A DNA stretch of 64,000 nucleotides, taken from positions 38,789-102,788 of the forward strand of contig DIDT01000053.1 of the NCBI GenBank assembly GCA_002418285.1, written 5' to 3'. The stretch comes from Phycisphaerales bacterium UBA5793 (GTDB taxonomy: Bacteria; Planctomycetota; Phycisphaerae; Phycisphaerales; UBA5793). Position numbers and translations under genes: made by a program. The stretch's first letter is position 1. Each line of letters starts with the position of its first letter. Below the pieces are notes generated by a model. The model saw nothing but the letters and a program-made list of their open reading frames with translations. It had not been told where the DNA came from and ran no database searches. Below, one piece after another: positions 9,266-15,986 of the stretch.

Positions 9266-9865
9266 TTATCCCGGAGTGTCCATCTTCAGTTCCACCCGCA
9301 CCTGATCCTTGATCAGGATCACACTCCGCTTGAGCACACGCTCAAGCACGAATCCATCAACTTGCCCGCCCTCGCGCACCACCCGGTCGTTGATCACCGC
9401 AGCCGGTGCGGCGCCGAGAATCAGGCTTCCGAGACGGAGACTGGCCGCCTCGGCTTCAATACCGCCGACGCGAAGACGCTCGGCTTCCACAGGATCTTCG
9501 GGCGTATCCGTTTGTGACTTGGGGGTAGTGTCGTCAACCGGTGTGGCCTGTTCCGTCTGGGGAAACATTGCCTCCGGCACCTTGAAAAAATTGCGAGCCA
9601 GCTCAGTGGAGGCGTCCAGATAAACCACAGAAGCCGACTCGATCGAGGGTCGGTTCGCCTTGCCCGTTGCATTCGTTTCGGACGTCCCAGTGGTTGTGTC
9701 AAGCGTTGTTTCGTTCGGCTCGGCGAGTCCGGTGCGAGGAACATCGTTGAGCAACAGCAGCCGAGCCCACAGCAGCAAGCCGACGACCGCCAGAACGCAC
9801 ATCGCGCTGAACTTGCGACGATCCGAAGTCATACGAATCCAAAGGCGTTGAAGATCTTCGTTCAC
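9266..9865 (-). CDS. PilP/GspC-like inner membrane protein of the pilus cluster
   Basis: 199 residues. One N-terminal membrane helix (MCVLAVVGLLLWARLLLL) is followed by a Thr/Asn/Glu-rich linker and a small C-terminal domain with VINDRVVREGGQVDGF and VILIKDQVRVEL. That ends in the small beta-domain pattern of GspC/PilP-type proteins, which contact the secretin. No full family signature is visible, so the call rests on this pattern and on its place between pilO and the secretin. A GTG at 9865 with a GAGGAGG site is preferred over the GTG at 9883, which would lie within that site. Start confidence is moderate. Confidence 0.7.
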   Translation of the reverse strand: MNEDLQRLWIRMTSDRRKFSAMCVLAVVGLLLWARLLLLNDVPRTGLAEPNETTLDTTTGTSETNATGKANRPSIESASVVYLDASTELARNFFKVPEAMFPQTEQATPVDDTTPKSQTDTPEDPVEAERLRVGGIEAEAASLRLGSLILGAAPAAVINDRVVREGGQVDGFVLERVLKRSVILIKDQVRVELKMDTPG

Positions 9866-9879
9866 TCTCGGCCTCCTCC

Positions 9880-10440
9880 TCACGGCTTTGTCGGCACTGA
9901 CGCAGTCTCACCCGCGATGCGGTAGTATGCATCCAGCCCGATCGTCGCCCTGACCTCGCCAGTCTCGCGATTGACGTTCTGAGCAGTGAGCGAACTAATG
10001 CGAACCAGTCGGGGCAACTCCTCGATTCGGCGGAGCAACTCCACGATCACATCGAACTGGCCCGTGGTCTCGATCAATAGCCCACTGCTGGCCGTCGATC
10101 CGACGGCAGTGTCTTTGCCACGGTTGAGTTTCGCACCGCTCAACTCCAGTTCACGAATGTCTGAAGAGATGCCGCTGATCACGCCGGCGACGTCTCCCGA
10201 CTCGGGAATGGGTTTGGTTTCCGCAGCCAGTCGAGACTGCAATGCCGCCAGGCGTCTGCGAGCAAGATCCCGCGCATCAAAGTCCTGCTGTGCCTGCGAG
10301 ACACGGGAATTGAGCGCCTGGATTTCGGCCAGGACGGCCGCCCTCGTGTGGTAGGCAGGTCGCACAAGCGCGAAGTAAGCCGCCCCGGTTACCCCGAGCA
10401 GAATGCCGCTGTATTTGATGCGACCCATGATCTCACTCAT
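9880..10440 (-). CDS. PilO-like pilus assembly protein
   Basis: 186 residues: short cytoplasmic N-terminus, one membrane helix (SGILLGVTGAAYFALV), a coiled-coil stretch (about 40-85, EIQALNSRVSQAQQDFD) and a C-terminal ferredoxin-like domain with TTGQFDVIVELLRRIEELP, the pattern of PilO. PilO pairs with PilN to form the inner membrane alignment complex. The ATG at 10440 has GGAGAA upstream and overlaps the stop of the PilN gene by eight bases. Confidence 0.85.
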   Translation of the reverse strand: MSEIMGRIKYSGILLGVTGAAYFALVRPAYHTRAAVLAEIQALNSRVSQAQQDFDARDLARRRLAALQSRLAAETKPIPESGDVAGVISGISSDIRELELSGAKLNRGKDTAVGSTASSGLLIETTGQFDVIVELLRRIEELPRLVRISSLTAQNVNRETGEVRATIGLDAYYRIAGETASVPTKP

Positions 10441-11122
10441 CGCTGGGTTCTCCCTTCGATGGATCAGCACCCGCTACGAATCGACTCTCGAGATCGATTT
10501 CGAAACGCACGCGAAATTCGCGTACCGTTGCCCCGCTCACGCTCTTGGTGCGATCGAAATCGAGTTGCACGTGGCCAAATGCCGGATGCGACTCGAGCTT
10601 GCCAATGAAGTCTGCGACTTTCACGCCATCCTGACCCAGACCGGTCAGATCAACGGAGAGATAGCGCACCTGACGTCGGTCATCCTCCTTGCGACCCTTG
10701 GAGCGATTGACGCGCTGGCGAAGCTCTTCCATCGCCGACATTGACTCGTTGCGCTGCGATACTCCCATGTTGAGGTCGGTGACGTACAGCCCTTCCGGCA
10801 TTTCCTGACTGATCAATCCGAGCACATCAGTGACTTCGATGGGCAGCGCAAGGCGGTAGTAATTTTCCAGGTTTCTGGCGACTTCATCGGCCTTGCGGTT
10901 GACGTCGAGTGACTCGGCCCTTACCGCTTCAAGTTCTGAAACCTTGGCGGTAAGCTCCTTGGCCAGCGCGTTCATTCGACCGACCCCGGATCGGGAGTGA
11001 ATCACGAGAATACCGATCACCACGGCCGCAACCAGTCCGTAGCGTGTGTATCGTTGACGCAGGCGAGAGTTCCCCAAGCGCTCGCGGTACGCCTGGGGCA
11101 TTAGATTGATACTGCGACTCAT
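10433..11122 (-). CDS. PilN-like pilus assembly protein
   Basis: 229 residues. It begins MSRSINLMPQAYRER, the short cytoplasmic INLLP-type motif with which PilN docks onto PilM. Then come one membrane helix (YGLVAAVVIGILVIHS), a coiled coil (about 55-90) and a C-terminal domain resembling the PilN/PilO ferredoxin-like fold. Its start overlaps the PilM stop by four bases, so PilM and PilN should be made in step. The longer open frame upstream is PilM shadow. Confidence 0.9.
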   Translation of the reverse strand: MSRSINLMPQAYRERLGNSRLRQRYTRYGLVAAVVIGILVIHSRSGVGRMNALAKELTAKVSELEAVRAESLDVNRKADEVARNLENYYRLALPIEVTDVLGLISQEMPEGLYVTDLNMGVSQRNESMSAMEELRQRVNRSKGRKEDDRRQVRYLSVDLTGLGQDGVKVADFIGKLESHPAFGHVQLDFDRTKSVSGATVREFRVRFEIDLESRFVAGADPSKGEPSDE

Positions 11123-12294
11123 GCGGCACCTCGCTTTCGCTCGGGCGCCGTCGACTTGCGCTTCGACCCAGTTGCCCGTGCGCGATCCACAAGCGACGAC
11201 TGGAACATCGACGCCGGCCGCATGCTCAGGCCGGCGGCAACCCCCCACTCCGTAAGTGAGGCGTGGCGTCGGTCAAGCCTCATTTCCGCTGCGGCAACGT
11301 CGATGCCTTCGAGTGGGCAGGTGACGCGAGCATCGACTTTCAGGTGCTCCGTGAGGACCGAGGCGAGATTCGGTTCTCTCGCGTCACCGCCAATGATGCT
11401 CACAAAATCCGGGCGAGCCCCGCGGAACGTCACGCTGTAGTAGCGCAGGCAGAGGGCAGCCTCCTGTGCCAGTTCATGCATGAGCGGACGGATGGCCTCG
11501 AACGCAGCTCGACTGACGCGATCACCGTTCCCCTGATCGCTGTCTTGGGACATTCGCTCGATGCGCAACTGGCGAGCGGCATCATCATCCAGACTCAGTC
11601 GCTCCGACACGGCCTTGTTGAATTCTTTCCCCGCGATTTCAATGGACTTGATGAAGGCGAGCTCCCGGCCGCGCGTAATGCTGACCGTTGTGAGACTGAG
11701 CCCGACGTCAATGATCATTCGAACGACGGACTGATCTTCCCGGCGCCGTAGTGGCCGCGTCAGATTGCGCGCCGAGGCAAGAAACGACGCGTCGACAGCG
11801 GTGGGACGCAGGCCGGCACCGAGCGCAGCCTCCAAATAGGCATCCAGTATGGCGCGGCGCGCCGCGATCAGAATCACTTCATCTCGGGTGTCGTGCCCCT
11901 GGGAAACTTCGCCGGCTCGGATCCACTCCACCTGGAGCTCCTCCATGGGAACACCAAACCGCTCCGAGGCCTCCCATTGCACGGCCTTCTGTCGCTCATC
12001 GTCAGTCATGGAGGGCAGACGGACGGCCCGGATCATCAGATCCGAAGGACTTGGAGCGAGTACACATGCGTCACCTTTGAATTGTGTCATTTCCAGCGCG
12101 GCGCGAAGCGTTCGCTCGATTTCGAGTTTGCGTTGCACCGGCTCTTCAGGCAGCGGTCGACCAAAAGATTTGCGTGCCGCCGCCACTGCGCGTAGCGTCG
12201 TTCCGTCGTCGTCAAGTTGCATCAACTTGACGCCGCTGTGTCCGATGTCCACACCGATCGGCAGTGCCGCTTTGTTCAGGATGTTCCATCTCAC
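11119..12294 (-). CDS. PilM-like actin-fold pilus assembly protein
   Basis: 391 residues with the actin/FtsA fold features of PilM: phosphate-1 motif IGVDIGHSGVKLMQL at the N-terminus, MIIDVGLSLTTVSITRG in the middle, and a second-domain glycine-rich loop SIIGGDAREPNLA near residue 310. PilM binds ATP and recruits PilN in the cytoplasm. It is followed by PilN, PilO and a PilP-like gene in the standard pilMNOPQ order. AAGGAG lies 13 bases before the ATG, somewhat long spacing. Confidence 0.92.
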   Translation of the reverse strand: MRWNILNKAALPIGVDIGHSGVKLMQLDDDGTTLRAVAAARKSFGRPLPEEPVQRKLEIERTLRAALEMTQFKGDACVLAPSPSDLMIRAVRLPSMTDDERQKAVQWEASERFGVPMEELQVEWIRAGEVSQGHDTRDEVILIAARRAILDAYLEAALGAGLRPTAVDASFLASARNLTRPLRRREDQSVVRMIIDVGLSLTTVSITRGRELAFIKSIEIAGKEFNKAVSERLSLDDDAARQLRIERMSQDSDQGNGDRVSRAAFEAIRPLMHELAQEAALCLRYYSVTFRGARPDFVSIIGGDAREPNLASVLTEHLKVDARVTCPLEGIDVAAAEMRLDRRHASLTEWGVAAGLSMRPASMFQSSLVDRARATGSKRKSTAPERKRGAA

Positions 12295-12334
12295 CCGAAG
12301 CGCTCCTTCTCTCGTTTGCTCTTGCGGCCCGCCA

Positions 12335-12889
12335 CTATTCCAGCTTCTCGACCGACACCCGACCCGTAAACCCGCTCACGCTGATGCGGTAACTTCCATC
12401 ACTACCGTTGACGACGAGCGAGCCTCCGATGCTGGAGGTGTTCTCGCCGTTGATCGGACCACCAATGGCGTCATAGGTGATAAAGTGGTTTCCGCCGTCG
12501 AAATTGACATCAGAGATGGAGACCAGGCGAAAGCGACTGTCAGCGACAAAATCCACGATGTACTGATCCGATCCGCCATCCGAGATGGGGTCGTACAGCA
12601 CGTCGTTATCAGGGTCATACGGAGAGGCGAGAATGCGGTAGCCGCTGCCGTTGTCGGCGAAGAGTACGCGGCGCGGCGCCTGCTGCGCCATGGCATCGGA
12701 CTGGGCAAACGACAGATCGGCCACGATCTGCCGCACGACCGCCTCCGTCTCGAAACTCACTGCGTTGCTCATGTTGGGAATGAGCATGGTCGCGGCAATC
12801 CCCATGAGAGTCACTACGATGAGAATCTCGATGAGCGTGAACGCTCCCCGAGTTTGCCTGCAACGCTGATTGATCGCAAAGGAGATCAT
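12335..12889 (-). CDS. GspH/FimT-like minor pseudopilin
   Basis: 184 residues with a class III prepilin signal, cleavage expected within RGAFTLIEIL (Glu at +5 relative to the usual Phe position), then a hydrophobic helix and a domain typical of GspH/FimT: AVVRQIVADLSFAQSDAMAQ. The C-terminal half is beta-rich. Minor pseudopilins of this type prime the pilus tip. It has a GGAG site before the ATG at 12889. A 41-base gap separates it from pilM. Confidence 0.88.
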   Translation of the reverse strand: MISFAINQRCRQTRGAFTLIEILIVVTLMGIAATMLIPNMSNAVSFETEAVVRQIVADLSFAQSDAMAQQAPRRVLFADNGSGYRILASPYDPDNDVLYDPISDGGSDQYIVDFVADSRFRLVSISDVNFDGGNHFITYDAIGGPINGENTSSIGGSLVVNGSDGSYRISVSGFTGRVSVEKLE

Positions 12890-12933
12890 GTGGATCTGCT
12901 CCGTACCTCCAACACCCTGGCAGGACCGTCAGA

Positions 12934-13218
12934 CTATTTCTCGCCCTCGACATGCACCGGCGGCATCGAGGTCACTTTGACGTTGAACTCGCGCTTGTCG
13001 AGGTCCTTTCGCAGGCTGTCGACGCTGGCGGAGATTCGACGCAGTTCGCGAATCATCTCGAGCCGCTGACTCGCGGCATCCGGGATGCCGAACTGCTGTT
13101 CGCTCGCCATCGCCGGGCGAGCCAAGGTACCTTGGTCCATCGCAAACATGGCCACCAACAGGCACAGTGCGACGGCGTTAACGGTCAGAACAGCATTCAG
13201 ATACTTGGCTCGGCGCAT
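12934..13218 (-). CDS. Small single-pass membrane protein within the pilus cluster
   Basis: 94 residues, not recognised. A basic N-terminus and one hydrophobic helix (about 7-26, AVLTVNAVALCLLVAMFA) lead to an exported or periplasmic helical tail with coiled-coil character (RLEMIRELRRISASVDSLRKD), ending KVTSMPPVHVEGEK. The ATG at 13218 has AAGGAGG seven bases before it. Its position between pilin genes suggests an accessory of the pilus machine; the sequence gives no function. Confidence 0.75.
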   Translation of the reverse strand: MRRAKYLNAVLTVNAVALCLLVAMFAMDQGTLARPAMASEQQFGIPDAASQRLEMIRELRRISASVDSLRKDLDKREFNVKVTSMPPVHVEGEK

Positions 13219-13271
13219 GACGCCCCTCCTTGGAATTGGAAACGGACCGGAAACCAACCTCGATGCGATGC

Positions 13272-13955
13272 TCAGAAACGGTTAGACCGAGCGAGCAAGT
13301 GCAGTTCCGTCCGAATCGTGCTCACATCGCGACTATCGGTAGATTCGTCAAACCAGGTAAGCCTCAACCCCAACGGCTCAATAGATGTGTCCGGACGTAC
13401 CGATTGGGCCGTTGTGATTCCGGTAACCTCGCAAGCGAGGACCGGTTGAGCGACCACAGCCCGCACAACGTCCGATCTGCCGGCCAGCTCCTCGATGCGA
13501 TGGAGATCCTGAAGCTCAGGTCCAGCGAGCACGGGATCGTGTTCCGCATCCGGCGACCAGGTGTAGGCAATGATGCTGCGCAACATTGGACTGAAGCGGA
13601 TCACCAGTACTTCGGAGAGATTCACTCGACGTGGATACCGGTCGTCGGACACCCACAGCACGAGCGTGTCCAGTTGCGCGGCACCCGGTTCGGCGAATTG
13701 GATGGCCAGGATACTGGATGACTTCTCGAGCAATCGGCGGAGAACCATCTCCTGTTCGAGGAGAGCGGCGCTCAAGTCCGAGTCGGCAGAGGAAGAAATG
13801 GAGGCGCCTCGCAGCAGCCGCGGACCGATGACCACAACGGAGAGCGCCATGAATGAAGACATGGCAATCAGAGCCAATGCCTCCCCCCATGCCGCGGCTC
13901 GTCTGAAGTTCAAGAGAGCTGGAAAGGAATCAATAGTCGAAGTAAGCACGACCAT
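13272..13955 (-). CDS. Minor pseudopilin-like protein with degenerate signal (GspJ-position)
   Basis: 227 residues. A hydrophobic helix (about 22-46, EALALIAMSSFMALSVVVIG) follows a positively charged N-terminus, and a Glu sits early in the helix as in pilins, but the Gly-Phe-Thr-Leu cleavage motif is missing. The rest is a mixed domain with no clear family. The frame overlaps the upstream pilin gene by 26 bases, with AGGA six bases before the ATG at 13955. By position it could fill the GspJ or PilW minor pilin role; this is inference. Confidence 0.65.
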   Translation of the reverse strand: MVVLTSTIDSFPALLNFRRAAAWGEALALIAMSSFMALSVVVIGPRLLRGASISSSADSDLSAALLEQEMVLRRLLEKSSSILAIQFAEPGAAQLDTLVLWVSDDRYPRRVNLSEVLVIRFSPMLRSIIAYTWSPDAEHDPVLAGPELQDLHRIEELAGRSDVVRAVVAQPVLACEVTGITTAQSVRPDTSIEPLGLRLTWFDESTDSRDVSTIRTELHLLARSNRF

Positions 13956-14478
13956 TCTCATCCTGACCGGCGACGTATGGCTTGAACTCGAGCGTTTCCG
14001 GCTTGTACAGCCAGCCATACACAGTCGGGCCCGTTGGTGGAGGCGGCAGCGGTGAACCGTTCGGCACGACAAGAATCGCGCTCGAGCTGTTGATCGGGTT
14101 GATCGGCATCTCGGCCATATATGGGCCGAAGCGGAACGTCTGCGATGAACTCGTTCCTACGGAGCCATCCGAGGATGTCGGATTGGTCATCTGCGCGATG
14201 AAGTCAGATTCGGAAGGCGTCGTGTCTGGATTACCACCAGCGTAACCCGGCGAGACGCCGAAGTGCTGAGCGCGGTAGACCTGGATCTGCTGGCGAATGT
14301 ACCGAAGATCCTGCAGCAGCGCTGAACTTCCAGCCATGTCTGAGGCGCCAGAGAATCTCGGCGCCACGATCGCAGCGAGAATGGCGATGATGAGCACGAC
14401 GATGACAAGTTCCACGAGCGTAAACGCGCGTCGATTCCGACGATGCTCAAGACCAGTCTGGATACGCGAACCGGACAT
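13930..14478 (-). CDS. GspG-like pseudopilin
   Basis: 182 residues. Long 17-residue leader with several Arg, then RRAFTLVELVIVVLIIAIL with Glu at +5. The helix continues into MAGSSALLQDLRYIRQQIQVYRAQHFG, a typical GspG alpha-helix, and a C-terminal loop region with TVYGWLYKPETLEF. The +1 residue is Ala after Arg rather than the classical Gly-Phe. The start at 14478 has GGAG eight bases upstream; the longer frame reads into the previous gene. Confidence 0.88.
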   Translation of the reverse strand: MSGSRIQTGLEHRRNRRAFTLVELVIVVLIIAILAAIVAPRFSGASDMAGSSALLQDLRYIRQQIQVYRAQHFGVSPGYAGGNPDTTPSESDFIAQMTNPTSSDGSVGTSSSQTFRFGPYMAEMPINPINSSSAILVVPNGSPLPPPPTGPTVYGWLYKPETLEFKPYVAGQDENGRAYFDY

Positions 14479-14570
14479 CAGCCACTCCATCGCACTGTCC
14501 ACCGGATCTCCGCTGCACCACGCGAACGATGCACGCTTGACTCTGAACCGGAGGTCGATGCCGCCGGGAC

Positions 14571-14999
14571 TCATCCCGGTGGATTGTACGTATTTGTGAT
14601 TTCGTCAAAATACGGTGCGGTCATGACTCCATTGACGTCATCCCACACCCATCCGACGTCAATTGACTCAACGGTGCCGATTCCCGCGGACTCGGTGAAT
14701 GGGTTATAGGGCGGAGCTTGAAGGTAGATATCTTCGTCTGCCGGGTTGACCAGCGGATCCCAATCAGCCGGCAGCCCGCTGGTTCCCAAGGGTGGCAGCG
14801 ACCCATGACGCGCTTTGTAGACTTCGATCTGACCTCGCACGATCTGCAACTGGCTCTTGACGGTGGAGACCGATGCCTCCACTCTTGCACTGGTGAACTG
14901 CGGGATTACGACGGCGGCCAAGATGGCGAGGATCACGACGACAACGAGAATCTCGATGAGAGTGAATGCCCCACAGGTCGGTCGCTTGCTCATGCACAT
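14571..14999 (-). CDS. GspG-like pseudopilin, paralogue of the next upstream pilin
   Basis: 142 residues. Short leader MCMSKRPTCG then AFTLIEILVVVVILAIL, an alpha-helix with TVKSQLQIVRGQIEVYKARH, and a C-terminus ending in GWVWDDVNGVMTAPYFDEI. The same helix and tail pattern is found in the gene upstream (15108-15557), so the two are recent or well-conserved paralogues. Its stop overlaps no gene but lies 93 bases before the next pilin start. GGAG lies nine bases before the ATG at 14999. Confidence 0.9.
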   Translation of the reverse strand: MCMSKRPTCGAFTLIEILVVVVILAILAAVVIPQFTSARVEASVSTVKSQLQIVRGQIEVYKARHGSLPPLGTSGLPADWDPLVNPADEDIYLQAPPYNPFTESAGIGTVESIDVGWVWDDVNGVMTAPYFDEITNTYNPPG

Positions 15000-15107
15000 G
15001 GTGTTGGACTCCAGGTCACGCGCCAGGCCGTGACGAATCCACCCGTCGAACAAAGAGAGGCGGCAGCGTTTCCACTGCCGCCTCCGTACTGACTGGATCA
15101 GGCAACC

Positions 15108-15557
15108 TTACCGGTTGTAGAGCTTGTTGATCTCGTCAAAGCCGACGGCGTAGATGCGGCCGTTGGCATCATCCCAGAGCCACCCATCGGTCGCGGGATC
15201 GCCTTCTGTCAGCGGATCGCTGCCGGCGACGATAAGCGAATTGCCCGTGAACGGGTTGATGGGATCGGACTGGAGATAAGCGCCCTCGGTCCACGCGCCG
15301 TTATAGGTCGAGGGATCGGTCAGCGGCACCCACTGCTCAGCCGAAAAGTCCGGCATGAACCCGTTGTGCTTGACTCGCATCAGCTCGATCTGACTGCGAA
15401 CCGTCTGCAACTGGCTTGAGAGCGAGGATGCAGAAGCTTCCTGGCTGGCATTGGTAAACTGCGGGATCACGATCGCGGCGAGAATGCCGAGAATCACGAC
15501 CACGATCAGAATTTCAACCAGCGTAAAACCCTTCGTACGACTGTTCACCTTAATCAT
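15108..15557 (-). CDS. Probable major pilin/pseudopilin (GspG type), first gene of the cluster
   Basis: 149 residues with a nine-residue leader MIKVNSRTKG and the textbook cleavage site G-FTLVEILIVV. The helix runs into SSQLQTVRSQIELMRVKHNG, and the C-terminal domain ends GWLWDDANGRIYAVGFDEI. It has the best ribosome site of the pilins (AAGGAG, seven bases) and is preceded by a 430-base untranslated region, as expected for the highly expressed first gene. It is the best candidate for the major subunit. Confidence 0.92.
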   Translation of the reverse strand: MIKVNSRTKGFTLVEILIVVVILGILAAIVIPQFTNASQEASASSLSSQLQTVRSQIELMRVKHNGFMPDFSAEQWVPLTDPSTYNGAWTEGAYLQSDPINPFTGNSLIVAGSDPLTEGDPATDGWLWDDANGRIYAVGFDEINKLYNR

Positions 15558-15685
15558 CGATGACTCCTTCACAAAAAGGTCCGAACCTGCTCGTGTGAAC
15601 CGCCTTGACGGACCGACGCCGCGGGACACGCATGAAGAATCTGCCCCGGGAGTCACATGACGCCCGACAAGGCAAGGTCCGGAGC

Positions 15686-15710
15686 CGGTGTCTTCCCCAC
15701 CAAGACACCG
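15686..15710 (-). repeat. Inverted repeat in the pilin leader
   Basis: A perfect nine-base stem, cggtgtctt and aagacaccg, encloses a seven-base loop, flanked by two direct copies of ccggagccg. It lies in the probable 5' leader of the pilin transcript and could be an RNA structure or an operator. Confidence 0.55.
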
Positions 15711-15920
15711 TGCGCCGGAGCCGCTGTACGGATCCTCACTCGCAATTCCAGGCGAGCGAGTACCCCTCACGCACGAATAAAGTGTGGACATGAGATACAT
15801 CATCGTTTTCAATCGACCGTGCAGCAAACCGACTGGAGAGCCGGACTTCAAGCCGCAGTGGACTCTGACGTCTGTACGCGAATGCGTCTATTGAGACGTG
15901 GGTGATCGTCTCAAACGAAC

Positions 15921-15946
15921 GCACGCAGGCCACAGGGCCTGCGTGC
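15921..15946 (-). terminator. Hairpin after the HEAT-repeat gene
   Basis: A perfect 11-base stem (gcacgcaggcc with ggcctgcgtgc) and a four-base loop lie 41 bases past the stop of the minus-strand HEAT gene. On that strand the stem is followed by GTTCGTTTGAG, only weakly U-rich, so it is a probable but imperfect intrinsic terminator. Confidence 0.55.
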
Positions 15947-15986
15947 TCAATAGTTGAATTGCCAGTTACCGGTCCGAGTGTGCGAC

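Larger units (their letters stand above)
15558..15986. other. Non-coding region upstream of the pilin cluster
   Basis: About 430 bases without a convincing gene. It must hold the promoter and leader of the pilus cluster (reading left) and the 3' end of the HEAT-repeat gene transcript. Two inverted repeats are visible (listed separately). I could not place sigma-70 or sigma-54 promoter boxes with confidence. Confidence 0.7.

Noticed and set aside
15660..15720. Possible c-di-GMP (GEMM) riboswitch before the pilin
   Set aside because: The conserved GCAAAGC and tetraloop-receptor elements are missing on both strands; only a simple hairpin is present.
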